Positions 53,165 to 62,226 are shown, counted from the stretch's first letter. The stretch: DNA of 64,000 nucleotides from Demequina sp. NBRC 110053 (GCF_002090095.1 NZ_BBRJ01000002.1:547265-611264); one strand, 5' to 3'. Numbers and translations: made by a program. The notes: generated from the sequence alone by a model not told the origin.

Positions 53165-54253
53165 TTAGACGATGACGCCCGCGTTGCGCAGGCTCACGAG
53201 CAGGTCGTGCGGACGGGAGGCGATCGCGACGGCGTCGTCGACCGACACCTGGTCGTCCTGCACCAGCTGGAACAGGTGCTGATCGAACGTCTGCATCTTG
53301 TAGTACTCGCCCTCGGCGATGAGGTCCAGGATGGGCGGCTGGCTGGTCGGGTCCACGATCGCCTCCTGGATGCGACCGTGGTTGACCATGATCTCCGCCG
53401 CGAGCGTGCGACCCGTGCCGTCGCCCTTGCGCACCAGGCGCTGCGACACGATGCCGCGCAGGGTCTGGGACAGGGTCGCGCGCACCTGGCTCTGCTCGTG
53501 CGGCGTGAAGAAGTCGATGATGCGGTTGATCGTGTCCTGCGCGTCCACGGTGTGGAGCGTCGCGAGCACCAGGTGGCCCGTCTCGGCGGCGGACAGCGCG
53601 GCGCGCACGGTCTCGATGTCGCGCATCTCGCCGACCATGATGACGTCGGGGTCCTGGCGCATGGCGCCGCGCAGCGCATTGGTGAAGTCCAGCGTGTCGG
53701 AGCGCACCTCGCGCTGCGAGATGATCGCCTTCTTGTCGGCGTGAAGGACCTCGATCGGGTCCTCGATGGTGATGATGTTGACCTCGCGGTAGGTGTTGAT
53801 GAGGTCGATCATCGACGCCAGCGTGGTGGTCTTCCCCGAGCCCGTGGGGCCGGTGACGAGCACCAGTCCGCGCGGCTCGAGCGCGAGGTCGGCGATGACG
53901 GGCGGCAGCCCCAGCTCCTCCATGGGAGTCGCGCCCACCGCGACGCGGCGGAACACCAGGCAGTCGGTCCCGCGCGCCACATAGGCGTTGACGCGGAAGC
54001 GACCCACGCCCGACAGCGAGAAGGCGAAGTCAGCCTCATGCGTGTCGCGGAACTGCGCGACCAGGTCCTCGGGGAGCACCTGCGCGACCATGTTGCGCGT
54101 GTCCGCAGGCGTCAGCGGCGGCACCTGCAGCTTGCGCAGGCGGCCGTCCACGCGCACGCGGGGCGCGGAGCCCACCTTGCAGTGCAGGTCGGAGCCACCC
54201 GTGCTCGCGAGCGCGTGCAGGAACGGGATGACGGAAACTGGCTGGTCGCTCAC
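53165..54253 (-). CDS. PilT-like pilus retraction ATPase
   Basis: 362 residues of the GspE/PilT family. The N-terminal PAS-like domain begins with ASTGGSDLHCKVGS. Walker A is GPTGSGKTTT, Asp box ITIEDPIE, Walker B VIMVGEMRD, His box HLVLATLHT, and AIISQREV is PilT-specific. It powers pilus retraction at the membrane. It stands alone: no pilin, PilB or PilC gene is in the window, so the pilus genes must be elsewhere. GTG start. Its stop is 348 nt before pstS. Confidence 0.92.
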   Translation of the reverse strand: MSDQPVSVIPFLHALASTGGSDLHCKVGSAPRVRVDGRLRKLQVPPLTPADTRNMVAQVLPEDLVAQFRDTHEADFAFSLSGVGRFRVNAYVARGTDCLVFRRVAVGATPMEELGLPPVIADLALEPRGLVLVTGPTGSGKTTTLASMIDLINTYREVNIITIEDPIEVLHADKKAIISQREVRSDTLDFTNALRGAMRQDPDVIMVGEMRDIETVRAALSAAETGHLVLATLHTVDAQDTINRIIDFFTPHEQSQVRATLSQTLRGIVSQRLVRKGDGTGRTLAAEIMVNHGRIQEAIVDPTSQPPILDLIAEGEYYKMQTFDQHLFQLVQDDQVSVDDAVAIASRPHDLLVSLRNAGVIV

Positions 54254-54384
54254 GGAACCTCCATCGGCACGTCACAGTTCGATCTTGAGGGAGCGTAGTA
54301 CCCCGTGCGCGTGCCCGGAGAGCAAGTGTGGGAAGATAGACAGTCGTCGATTCGTCAGCACCCGCGTGAGAAAGGGGGATCCGG

Positions 54385-54459
54385 ATGAGCAAGCGAGGCC
54401 GCAAGCGCAAGGCGCGCGCCAAGGGCGGAGCCAACCACGGCAAGCGTCCCAACGCCTGA
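54385..54459 (+). CDS. Ribosomal protein bL37 (24 residues)
   Basis: A 24-codon gene: MSKRGRKRKARAKG then GANHGKRPNA. Eleven Lys/Arg in 24 residues and the ANHGKRPN end match the tiny actinobacterial large-subunit protein bL37 described in mycobacterial ribosomes. AAAGGGGG lies before the ATG and a strong terminator begins 15 nt after the stop. It is too short for most gene finders. Confidence 0.82.
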   Translation: MSKRGRKRKARAKGGANHGKRPNA

Positions 54460-54473
54460 GCGCACGTACGTCG

Positions 54474-54503
54474 AGGCCGCATCGGAGCTCTCCGATGCGG
54501 CCT
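54474..54503. terminator. Bidirectional terminator between bL37 and rsrA genes
   Basis: A perfect 13-bp stem (54474-54486 with 54491-54503) and loop GCTC, followed by TCGTCGT. It lies downstream of both convergent genes. Confidence 0.85.
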
Positions 54504-54551
54504 TCGTCGTGTCTGGGACCGGGCGCGACACGCAGGTGAGCGCCCTCGCCA

Positions 54552-54788
54552 TCAGTCGTGTGCGCTGCGGATCGACGCGAGGATGCGCTCGCGCAGCTCC
54601 TCGGGCGCCGTCTCGCCGCCGGTGCGCGACGTCAGGTTCTTGATGCGTTCCTTGATCTTGTGCTCTGCCTCGCATGGCGGGCACGTCTTCAGGTGATCGC
54701 CGATGCGGCGAAGCTCGTCCTGAGGCAGTTCGTCGTCGATGTACTCGAACAGTCGATCGAGGGCCTCCTCACACTCCCTTCCGGGCAT
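54552..54788 (-). CDS. rsrA: Redox-sensing anti-sigma factor RsrA
   Basis: 78 residues, a zinc anti-sigma (ZAS) protein. It has the zinc-binding motif HLKTCPPC (HX3CX2C, about 33-40) and an earlier Cys in GRECEEAL, as in RsrA of Streptomyces. Disulfide stress oxidises these Cys and frees SigR. The ATG at 54788 lies inside the end of sigR (20-nt overlap), so the two are translationally coupled. Confidence 0.9.
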   Translation of the reverse strand: MPGRECEEALDRLFEYIDDELPQDELRRIGDHLKTCPPCEAEHKIKERIKNLTSRTGGETAPEELRERILASIRSAHD

Positions 54789-55383
54789 GGCACACCTCCC
54801 CACTGTCCTTCGTTGCTGCCTGGCGCTTGTCGTAGACGCCGCGGTCGGCCGCATAATCTCGTAGCTTCTCGCGAAGCAGCTTCCGTCCCCGGTGCAATCG
54901 CGACATGACCGTCCCCACCGGGGTGTCCATGATCTCGGCGATCTCCTTGTAGGCGAACCCCTCGACATCGGACAGATAGACGGCCATGCGGAAGTCATCG
55001 GGCAGCTCGGCGAGGGCCTGCTTGACCTCGTCGTCGCCGATGGTCTCGAGCGCCTCCTGCTCGGCGGACGCGAGTCCCGAGCTGGTGTGCTCGGCTGCGG
55101 CGGCGATCTGCCAGTCCTCCACCTGCTCCGCGTCGGAGAGCTTGGGCTGGCGCTGCTTCTTGCGATACGTGTTGATGAAGGCGTTGGTCTGGATCCGGTA
55201 CAGCCACGCCTTCAGGTTGGTGCCAGGCTTGAACTTGTCCTGGGCCGCGAACGCCTTCGAGTAGGTCTCCTGGACGAGGTCCTCGGCATCGGCCCGGTGA
55301 CGCGTCATCCTGAGCGCGGCCGCGAACAACTGATCCATGTAGGACAGCGCCTCGGTCTCGAAGTCCAGCTGAGCGTCGGTCAT
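54769..55383 (-). CDS. sigR: ECF sigma factor SigR/SigH (disulfide stress)
   Basis: 204 residues. Region 2 (about 10-80) contains [19 protein letters not shown] and [24 protein letters not shown]. Region 4 (about 130-190) has [26 protein letters not shown] and [17 protein letters not shown]. Partnered by the overlapping rsrA, it belongs to the SigR group that drives thioredoxin and thiol genes. ATG 55383 follows TAGGAT (55397-55392) by 8 nt. An in-frame GTG at 55410 could give a slightly longer isoform, as known for Streptomyces SigR. Confidence 0.92.
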   Translation of the reverse strand: MTDAQLDFETEALSYMDQLFAAALRMTRHRADAEDLVQETYSKAFAAQDKFKPGTNLKAWLYRIQTNAFINTYRKKQRQPKLSDAEQVEDWQIAAAAEHTSSGLASAEQEALETIGDDEVKQALAELPDDFRMAVYLSDVEGFAYKEIAEIMDTPVGTVMSRLHRGRKLLREKLRDYAADRGVYDKRQAATKDSGEVCHARKGV

Positions 55384-55604
55384 GACGGGCGATCCTACTG
55401 CAGTGCTCACCCTGTCCCCGCGCGAGTCAGCGCGCACGGGGCGCGTCGCAGTGCCATTCATGCCGGTCACAACGCGGGCGACGGGGACCCCATTCCCGAC
55501 TTCGGCGGGTGTGGTGGGTGACGTTCGTCACGCCGCGCGGCCGGGCTGCAGGCCGATGCGCGCTCCCCTGTGCGAGTCGACCGCCGCTTGGTAGCGTAGG
55601 AGGC

Positions 55605-56123
55605 ATGTTCCGACACCTCGCCAGGCCCCTGCTCGCCACGTGGTTCGTGTATGGCGGCGTCCAGTCCGTCCTCGAGCCAGAGAAGCGCGCCGAGCGCGCC
55701 GCGCCGGTGGTCGAGCCGCTCCTCAAGGAGGCCGGGCTGGAGGACGTGAGGACCACGGACCTCGTGAAGGCGCACGGCGTCGCGACCGTTGCCGCCGCGG
55801 CCGTGCTCGCGCTGTCGCGCACGCCACGCACCGCCGGCCTGGTCCTCGCCGGCCTCACGGCCGCCACCGTCGCGGCCGGGCGACCGTTCTGGCTCGAGCA
55901 GGACGAGGTCAGGCGGGAGGAGCAGATGGAGTTGTTCCTCAAGAACGTCTCGCTGCTGGGCGGCACGCTGCTCGCGGCAACCGCGGGGCACAGCCCCCGG
56001 CGCAAGGCCCGTGCCAAGGCGCTGAAGGCCAAGGAGCAGGCCAAGGCGGAGGCCAAGAAGGGCGCAGCCGTCGTGAAGAGCGAGGCCCGCCACGCCAAGC
56101 GTGCCGTGAAGAAGCGCACTTGA
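55605..56123 (+). CDS. DoxX-family membrane protein
   Basis: 172 residues. RPLLATWFVYGGVQS opens it, with about four hydrophobic helices to residue 130, then a Lys/Ala-rich cytoplasmic tail (about 130-172). DoxX-like proteins contribute to redox or membrane integrity functions in actinobacteria, though this one is unassigned. TAGCGT lies 7 nt before the ATG and AGGAGG is immediately adjacent, so leaderless or very short-leader translation is likely. It is divergent from sigR and overlaps aroA by 4 nt. Confidence 0.78.
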   Translation: MFRHLARPLLATWFVYGGVQSVLEPEKRAERAAPVVEPLLKEAGLEDVRTTDLVKAHGVATVAAAAVLALSRTPRTAGLVLAGLTAATVAAGRPFWLEQDEVRREEQMELFLKNVSLLGGTLLAATAGHSPRRKARAKALKAKEQAKAEAKKGAAVVKSEARHAKRAVKKRT

Positions 56124-57457
56124 GCGTCACTGCGACGCACCCGCTCGGCACCGGCCCAGGCGAGGCCTGGCCGGCCCCCGTCGCCTCGGGTCCCCTTGAC
56201 GCCACCGTCGAGGTCCCGGGCTCGAAGTCGCTCACCAATCGCTTCCTGGTGCTCGCGGCGCTCGCCGACTCCCCCGTCACGGTCAAGGGCGGACTGCGCT
56301 CGCGCGACAGCGCGCTGATGATCGCCGCGCTGCGTGGACTGGGCATCGAGATCGACGACGCAGGGGCCGAGTGGAAGGTCACGCCCGGTCGCGTGCGGGG
56401 CGGCTCGCACGTGGACTGCGGCCTGGCTGGCACGGTCATGCGCTTTGTCCCGCCGCTCGTGCTGCTCGCCGACGGCCCTGTCAGCTTCGACGGTGACGAG
56501 GGCGCGCGGGTCCGTCCGATGGGTCCCCTGCTGGACGCCTTGCGGGCGCTCGGCGCGCGCGTCGAGGACGAGGGCCGCGGCACGCTGCCGTTCACCGTGA
56601 CGCCGCCGCCGTCCATCCCGACCGAGGTCGACGTCGACTCCTCGGCGAGCTCGCAGTTCGTCACCGGTCTGCTGCTCGTCGCCCCACGGCTGCCAGGCGG
56701 CCTCACCGTGCGGCACACCGGCGAGGTGCTGCCCAGCCTGCCCCACATCGACATGACCTGCGAGACGCTGAGGGCGGCGGGAGCACGCATCGACCAGCCC
56801 GACGAGCGCACCTGGGTGGTGCACCCAGGACCGATCGCGCTCGGTGACGTGCGCGTCGAGCCCGACCTGTCGAACGCGGGCCCGTTCATCGCCGCGCCGC
56901 TGGTCGCGGGCGGCACCGTCCGCATCCCCGGCTGGCCCTCGCGCACCACTCAACCTGGCGCTCTGTTCCCTCAGATCCTCGAGAGGATGGGCGCCACGTG
57001 CACGCTCGACGGTGGTGTGCTCACGGTGACGGCACCTGGAATCCTGTCCGCAGACGTCGCGGACGGCGCCCTGGTCGGGATCGACGCGGACCTGTCGCCG
57101 GCGGGCGAGATCACCCCCACCATCGCCGCGCTCTGCGCGCTCGCAGACTCCCCGAGCGTGCTGAGCGGCATCGGCCACCTGCGGGGCCACGAGACGGACA
57201 GGCTTGCGGCGATCTCCACGGAGGTCGACCGCGTGGGCGGGCGCTGCCTCGCCGGCGACGACTCCCTGACGTTCGACGGGATGCCGCCCACGGGCCTCAA
57301 AGCCGCCGCGATGGAGACGTATCACGACCATCGCATGGCGACCTTCGCCGCGGTCATCGGCCTCGCCGTGCCGGGCATCGACGTGCTCAACGTCGGCACG
57401 ACGGCGAAGACCATGCCGGACTTCCCCGACATGTGGAAGGCGATGCTCGGCGCGTGA
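56120..57457 (+). CDS. aroA: 3-phosphoshikimate 1-carboxyvinyltransferase (EPSP synthase)
   Basis: 445 residues. It joins shikimate-3-phosphate and phosphoenolpyruvate in chorismate synthesis. PGSKSLTNRFLVLAAL binds phosphate, DCGLAGTVMRFVPPL is the class motif, and YHDHRMATFAAVIGL is near the end. The start must be TTG 56120, which overlaps the DoxX stop (TTGA). No ATG or GTG lies before the conserved N-terminus. It overlaps rsgA by 4 nt (GTGA), forming a tightly coupled doxX-aroA-rsgA operon. Confidence 0.94.
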   Translation: MSVTATHPLGTGPGEAWPAPVASGPLDATVEVPGSKSLTNRFLVLAALADSPVTVKGGLRSRDSALMIAALRGLGIEIDDAGAEWKVTPGRVRGGSHVDCGLAGTVMRFVPPLVLLADGPVSFDGDEGARVRPMGPLLDALRALGARVEDEGRGTLPFTVTPPPSIPTEVDVDSSASSQFVTGLLLVAPRLPGGLTVRHTGEVLPSLPHIDMTCETLRAAGARIDQPDERTWVVHPGPIALGDVRVEPDLSNAGPFIAAPLVAGGTVRIPGWPSRTTQPGALFPQILERMGATCTLDGGVLTVTAPGILSADVADGALVGIDADLSPAGEITPTIAALCALADSPSVLSGIGHLRGHETDRLAAISTEVDRVGGRCLAGDDSLTFDGMPPTGLKAAAMETYHDHRMATFAAVIGLAVPGIDVLNVGTTAKTMPDFPDMWKAMLGA

Positions 57458-58476
57458 GGCGCGAATACGACGAGTCGGACGCGCGGGTGCGGCCCAACCG
57501 GCGCGGTTCGAGGCCACGCTCCAAGCGCCGTCCCGCGCACGAGGACGCGGTCCCAGGCACCATCGTCGGCGTCGATCGGGGCCGCCTCACGGTGCACCTC
57601 GACGACGGCGCGGCGACCGAGATCATCGCGGTGAAGGCGCGTGAGCTCGGTCGGCGCGGCCTGGTGGTCGGCGATCGGGTCGCGCTCGTGGGAGATGTGT
57701 CCGGCGCCGACGGGTCGCTCGCGCGCATCGTGCGCCGCGAGGAGCGCGCGACCGAGCTGCGCCGCACCGCGGACGACGCCGATCCCACGGAGCGCGTGGT
57801 CGTCGCGAACGCGCAGCAGCTGGGCATCGTGACCGCTCTCGCGGACCCCGAGCCCAACCCACGCATGATCGATCGATGCCTCGTGGCCGCCTTCGATGCC
57901 GGCATGGATGCGCTGCTGATCCTCACCAAGGCGGATCTCGCGAGCGCCGATGCGCTGGCGGCGGCGTATGCGCCGCTGGGCGTGGAGGTGGTCACCACGA
58001 CCATGCGGCGTGACGGCGACGAGCGCACGATCGAGGGGCTCGACGACGTCCGGGACCGGCTCGTCGGTCGCACCACGGTGCTCGTGGGGTACTCGGGCGT
58101 GGGCAAGTCGACGCTCGTGAACGCCCTCGTGCCGGACGCGGGACGCGCGACCGGCGTGGTGAACGACGTCACGGGCCGCGGGCGCCACACCTCCACCTCG
58201 GCCGTGGCGCTCGAGCTGCCTGGCGGGGGTCGCATCATCGACACGCCGGGGGTACGGACCTTCGGGCTCGCCCACGTAAACCCCGACCACTTCATCGCTG
58301 CCTTCCCCGACGTCGCCGAGGCCGCGGCCGAGCGATGCCCGCGTGGCTGCACGCACGAGTCCGCGGAGGCCGGCTGCGAGCTGGACGCGTGGGCCACGGG
58401 GGACGCTGACCGCGAGGCGCGCGTGGACTCGATCCGCCGGCTGCTCACGAGCCGCGCGCAGGCCGAGAGCTACTGA
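57454..58476 (+). CDS. rsgA: Ribosome small-subunit biogenesis GTPase RsgA
   Basis: 340 residues: an Arg-rich N-terminus (1-35), an OB fold (about 35-105), a circularly permuted GTPase domain whose motif order is ILTKAD (G4), GYSGVGKST (G1), then DTPGVR (G3), and a C-terminal zinc finger CPRGCTHESAEAGC. It helps mature the 30S subunit. The GTG start overlaps the aroA stop by 4 nt. Confidence 0.95.
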   Translation: MRREYDESDARVRPNRRGSRPRSKRRPAHEDAVPGTIVGVDRGRLTVHLDDGAATEIIAVKARELGRRGLVVGDRVALVGDVSGADGSLARIVRREERATELRRTADDADPTERVVVANAQQLGIVTALADPEPNPRMIDRCLVAAFDAGMDALLILTKADLASADALAAAYAPLGVEVVTTTMRRDGDERTIEGLDDVRDRLVGRTTVLVGYSGVGKSTLVNALVPDAGRATGVVNDVTGRGRHTSTSAVALELPGGGRIIDTPGVRTFGLAHVNPDHFIAAFPDVAEAAAERCPRGCTHESAEAGCELDAWATGDADREARVDSIRRLLTSRAQAESY

Positions 58477-58718
58477 ACCGCCCGGACGAACTGTCCCGCT
58501 CACCCAGCGCGCGCATCGGCCCTGCGCGACATGTGGCGCAGCACCCTCCTGCGCCCACGTGAGCGCCCCGTGCACGCGCGCGGATGCCATCTCCAGACGC
58601 GCCCGCAAGGGAGCCCAGGCGTGCGATCACGCAGGCACCGCTCGCGCGTCCGCCCTCCGGGTCGCACGGCGAACGGAGCGCGCTCGTGCCCGGCTGCCTG
58701 CCCGCTAGCCTGAGTGCC
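58477..58718. other. Intergenic region between rsgA and hisN
   Basis: No gene is supported here. A 20-nt inverted repeat with one mismatch (58522-58541, arms CTGCGC/GCGCAG) may be the end of the aroA-rsgA transcript. TAGCCT at 58706-58711 is the likely -10 for hisN, 7 nt before its ATG. Confidence 0.4.
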
Positions 58719-59513
58719 ATGCAACCCACCGGGCCCTACGCTGACGACCTGGCGCTCGCCCTGCGCATCGCCGACGAGGCTGACCGCCTCACCCTGAGCA
58801 ACTTCGACGCTGACTCGCTCACCGTCGAGCTCAAGGCGGACGACACCCCTGTCACGGCCGTCGATCGCGAGGCAGAGCTGCTCATCCGCCGCCTGCTCGA
58901 CGAGCACAGGCCTGCCGACGCCTTCCACGGCGAGGAGTTCGCCGACAAGGCCGGCGGCGCGCGCCAGTGGATCGTCGACCCCATCGACGGCACCAAGAAC
59001 TACATCAGGGGCGTGCCCGTGTGGGCGACCCTCATCGCTCTGGTCGACGACGGCCGGCCGGTCCTGGGCGTCGTGAGCGCACCGGCGCTGGGCGCGCGAT
59101 GGTTCGCCGCGAACGGCTCGGGCGCCTGGAAGGGCCTACGTGCGGCCGATGCGCGGCCGATCTCGGTGTCCGGCGTCACCTCGATGGCCGAGGCAAGCCT
59201 GTCGTACTCGTCGCTGTCCGGATGGGAGGAGCGAGGCCTGCTCGACGCCTTCCTCAATGTCACACGCTCCGTCTGGCGCACGCGCGCCTATGGCGACTTC
59301 TGGAGCTACATGATGGTCGCCGAGGGCTCGGTCGAGGCCGCGTGCGAGCCCGAGCTCGCGCTGCACGACATGGCCGCCCTGGTGCCCGTGGTCGAGGAGG
59401 CCGGTGGGACGTTCACGTCCCTCGCTGGGGAGCCGGGTCCGTTCGGAGGCGACGCGCTCGCCTCGAACGGCCACCTGCACCCCGCATTGCTCGAGGCGCT
59501 CGGCGGTCATTGA
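58719..59513 (+). CDS. hisN: Histidinol-phosphatase, inositol-monophosphatase family
   Basis: 264 residues. Metal-binding motifs are HGEEF (about 70), WIVDPIDGTKNYIRG (about 87-101) and ALHDMAALVPVVEEAG (about 213). The Lys-Asn-Tyr form DGTKNY and overall length match actinobacterial HisN, which makes histidinol, though inositol phosphatase activity is possible. TAGCCT ends 7 nt before the ATG. No other his gene is nearby, which is usual for hisN. Confidence 0.86.
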   Translation: MQPTGPYADDLALALRIADEADRLTLSNFDADSLTVELKADDTPVTAVDREAELLIRRLLDEHRPADAFHGEEFADKAGGARQWIVDPIDGTKNYIRGVPVWATLIALVDDGRPVLGVVSAPALGARWFAANGSGAWKGLRAADARPISVSGVTSMAEASLSYSSLSGWEERGLLDAFLNVTRSVWRTRAYGDFWSYMMVAEGSVEAACEPELALHDMAALVPVVEEAGGTFTSLAGEPGPFGGDALASNGHLHPALLEALGGH

Positions 59514-59561
59514 GCCCGGTGGCGCGTCGCGGCCCGGGCCGTGCACGCCGCGAGCGCGTGC

Positions 59562-59999
59562 TCAGAGCTCGAGGGCCGCGAGCTCTGAGGCGTCGTACCA
59601 GAGCAGGTCGCGCTCCTCGAGGCTCGCCAGGGCCTCAGCGTCGCCCTTGGCTGCAAGCGTCGCGAGCTCTCCACCGTCGGCCTCATCCACGAAGGCGCAC
59701 GCGACAGAGTCCGGGTCCACACGGCCCACGAGCGTCACCGCCGCCGGGTGCCCTCCCGGGACCGGCGTGACGTCCTGGCGCGGGTAGTCGACCACGACCA
59801 CGGCGCGCCGTGACGCTCCGAGCTCGAGCACCGCATCGGCCGCCGCGGCGTCCCTCACCTGCTCGGCGAGCTCCTCCTCGTCGTCGACCGCCGTGATGCC
59901 GAGCAGCCGTGGCGTGAGCGCATAGCCGGCGGCTGGCTCCCAGTGTCCTTCGACGGCGGCGGCGAGATCGGTCGGGATGACGGGCACGTAGACGCGCAT
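59562..59999 (-). CDS. DUF6912-family protein
   Basis: 145 residues starting MRVYVPVIPTDLAAAVEGHW, with RAVVVVDYPRQDV in the middle and an acidic end LLWYDASELAALEL. I recognise this as the actinobacterial DUF6912 type, function unknown. It begins 4 nt after the stop of the CpaE-like gene and is probably the third gene of that operon. Confidence 0.78.
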   Translation of the reverse strand: MRVYVPVIPTDLAAAVEGHWEPAAGYALTPRLLGITAVDDEEELAEQVRDAAAADAVLELGASRRAVVVVDYPRQDVTPVPGGHPAAVTLVGRVDPDSVACAFVDEADGGELATLAAKGDAEALASLEERDLLWYDASELAALEL

Positions 60000-60003
60000 G
60001 GTG

Positions 60004-61257
60004 TCAGTCTCCCACCGCTGCTCTCTCGGCGTCGGCGCGACGCGGCGGTGCGGGGGCGATGGCGGCATCCGCGACGGCGGCCGCGATCGTGGCGAGCGCG
60101 CGCCGTGCCCGCGAGCGGGGCGCACACTCGGCGAGAACCCGACCGGTCAGCACGGATGCATCCAGGGCCGCACCATCGAACGGGACGGTGAAGACGCTCG
60201 GCACGGATGCGAACCGCGCGAGGACATCAGCGACGGTCTCCTCCGGCCGCGCACCGGCGACCGAGGATCGCACGCGGTTGACGACCACCAGCGGGCTCGC
60301 GGCGACGTGCTCGGCGAGCGTGCCCAACCCGTGGATCAGTCGTTGCATCGCGACCGGCTCCGCACTCCCGACGGCGACCACCACGTCCGCGCTCGCCAGC
60401 GCCGTGATGGTCGCCGCGTTGCGTTGCGGCGCACGAGTGTCGTACTGCAGGTCCTCGTCCGCCTCGAGGCCGAACCCGCAGTCGACGATCACCAGGTCAG
60501 CGGCGAGCCGCGCCGAACCGAGCACCGCCTCCAGCGCCGACGCGGGCAGCTCCGGCCATCGCTCGGGGCGGGTGATCCCCGTCAGCACGGAGAACCTCTC
60601 CTCGATCACGACGGCGTAGCGGCTCAAGACGGCCGCGTCGACGCGCCCGCGCTGGGACTCGCGCACGGCTCCCACCAGCCCCGGGGCCTCGTCGGTCAGC
60701 CCGATCGCCTGAGCGACCGCGCCGCCGTAGGTGTCAGCGTCGACGAGCAGGACAGTCGTGCCCGACCGTGCGGCCTCCGCTGCGACATTGAGTGCGACGG
60801 TCGTTCGGCCCGGCGCGCCCGTTGGCCCCCACACTGCCACGATCGCTCCTGGCGGCATGGCGGACGCCGGCGCGACCGGAGGCGGGTCCCACCGCTCACG
60901 CAGCCGCGGATCCGCGAACGCACGCGCGACCCAGGTCGCGATCGCAGCCGGCTCCGCACCACGGGCCATCGCCGCAGGCGCCCCGAGCTCCCTCGCCTGG
61001 TCCACCGCGTCGTCATCGCCGGTGAGGACGAGCAGCGTCGGCACCGCGCGTCGCAGCAGGTCGATGGCTCCGCGCGTCAGCTGGGGCCCGTCGGTCACGA
61101 TGACTGCGGCGCCGACCCCGGCGTCGGCCGCGGCCGCGGCCTCCGCCAGATCGGCGCACCTGCGGGCGACGGTGAGGTCGGGGTGCGCCTCGATCGCGGC
61201 GGCGATGGCGGTCTCCTCCTGCCCGTCGATCGCGAGGATCACGCCGACTCTCGCCAT
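60004..61257 (-). CDS. CpaE/MinD-like P-loop ATPase
   Basis: 417 residues. An N-terminal receiver-like domain (about 1-120) precedes a ParA/MinD-type ATPase with deviant Walker A WGPTGAPGRTTVALNVA (signature Lys replaced by Ala) and VLLVDADTYGGAVAQAIG. LVIVDCGFG is the Walker B strand. CpaE proteins position type IV (Tad) pilus machinery. The gene overlaps the SAF-domain gene by 1 nt (TGATG). Together they resemble a cpaB-cpaE pair without pilin genes nearby. Confidence 0.82.
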   Translation of the reverse strand: MARVGVILAIDGQEETAIAAAIEAHPDLTVARRCADLAEAAAAADAGVGAAVIVTDGPQLTRGAIDLLRRAVPTLLVLTGDDDAVDQARELGAPAAMARGAEPAAIATWVARAFADPRLRERWDPPPVAPASAMPPGAIVAVWGPTGAPGRTTVALNVAAEAARSGTTVLLVDADTYGGAVAQAIGLTDEAPGLVGAVRESQRGRVDAAVLSRYAVVIEERFSVLTGITRPERWPELPASALEAVLGSARLAADLVIVDCGFGLEADEDLQYDTRAPQRNAATITALASADVVVAVGSAEPVAMQRLIHGLGTLAEHVAASPLVVVNRVRSSVAGARPEETVADVLARFASVPSVFTVPFDGAALDASVLTGRVLAECAPRSRARRALATIAAAVADAAIAPAPPRRADAERAAVGD

Positions 61258-61868
61258 CAGCTGCCGCCGTGTCCGACGACGGAGACCTCTCCACCGGAGG
61301 CGACGGCATCGAGCACCGCGGCGACCTCATCGCGAGGAACCGTCACGTACACGGTCTCGCCGCCGCTCACGCTGAAGGCTCCATCGGCTCGAGCCACCTC
61401 CGCCACCACGAGGCCCGCCGCGACCAGCGTCGCCACGGGGTCGTCCCCTGCAGCGATCCAGAGGTCGACCGCGGAACCGGCGCCGATATTGGGAGCCAGC
61501 GGGGCGCTCGCGACCACGCCGAGCACGCGCCCATCGAAGGCGCCACCCGCGGACAGGGCAGCCGTGGGCAGCAGCTCGCCGGCTCCGACCGTTCGCGTGA
61601 CGACATGCCCCCAGGGGGCCTCTCCCCCGACCGGCAGATAGGCGTCGCCTTCGACCTTAGCTCGAGTGACCGTCAGGTCTCCTTCAGCGAGGACCGTGCC
61701 CGGCACGAGCGCGCCGTGCGCAGAGTAGTACGCCTCCGTGCGGTCGGCGGCGCCCACCGCGGCGGCGACGCCCACGATCGCCGCGCACATCAGCAGGACG
61801 CCGGCGAGCAGCCGCGGATCGCGCCACGTGGGTCGTCGCAGCCGGCCCGCCACGCTGCCATCGTCCAT
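61257..61868 (-). CDS. SAF-domain (CpaB/RcpC-like) membrane protein
   Basis: 203 residues. A basic N-terminus and one membrane helix (about 22-45) precede a SAF domain (about 48-120: VPGTVLAEGDL, TVGAGELLPTAAL) and a small C-terminal domain. SAF domains of CpaB type sit in the periplasm of Tad pilus systems. The ATG at 61868 starts MDDGSVAGR. The CpaE-like gene follows with a 1-nt overlap. Partner pilus genes are not in the window. Confidence 0.78.
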   Translation of the reverse strand: MDDGSVAGRLRRPTWRDPRLLAGVLLMCAAIVGVAAAVGAADRTEAYYSAHGALVPGTVLAEGDLTVTRAKVEGDAYLPVGGEAPWGHVVTRTVGAGELLPTAALSAGGAFDGRVLGVVASAPLAPNIGAGSAVDLWIAAGDDPVATLVAAGLVVAEVARADGAFSVSGGETVYVTVPRDEVAAVLDAVASGGEVSVVGHGGS

Positions 61869-62007
61869 GCTCGACCCCCCCGGGCGTGTGCGGCGGCGCA
61901 CTCGTTGCGCCACTGCCGTTGGCGCCTATCCTGCCGACTGCTCGCGAATTCGCCAAGCCCCTGTGGACAGCGTCGGTCGCGCGATGCGCCCGTGCCACAA
62001 TGACCGC

Positions 62008-62226
62008 ATGACCGCTCGGTTCCTGACTCTCGAGTCCGTCCAGGAGGTGCTGAACATCTCCTCGCAGCAGGCCTATGCACTGGTGCGCAGCGGCGACCTG
62101 CCCGCGATCCAGGTCGGCGGCCGCGGTGTGTGGCGGGTCGAGGCCACCGAGCTCGAGAACTACATCGCACGCCAGTACGAGGCGTCTCGACAGCGCGCTT
62201 CGCAGGCGCGCGCCTCGGACGCCTAG
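62008..62226 (+). CDS. Small BldC/excisionase-like HTH protein
   Basis: 72 residues: LTLESVQEVLNISSQQAYALVRSGDLPAIQVGGRGVWRVE is a winged MerR/excisionase-like helix-turn-helix of the BldC type, followed by a helix and a short basic tail. CACAAT (61996-62001) ends 6 nt before the ATG, so the message may be leaderless. No integrase is nearby, so it is a chromosomal regulator rather than an excisionase. It may act on the LysM gene promoter 0.8 kb downstream. Confidence 0.82.
   Translation: MTARFLTLESVQEVLNISSQQAYALVRSGDLPAIQVGGRGVWRVEATELENYIARQYEASRQRASQARASDA

Noticed and set aside
62008-62226. Prophage or integrative-element excisionase
   Set aside because: No integrase, attachment repeats or phage genes are nearby. 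The protein is closer to BldC-type chromosomal regulators.
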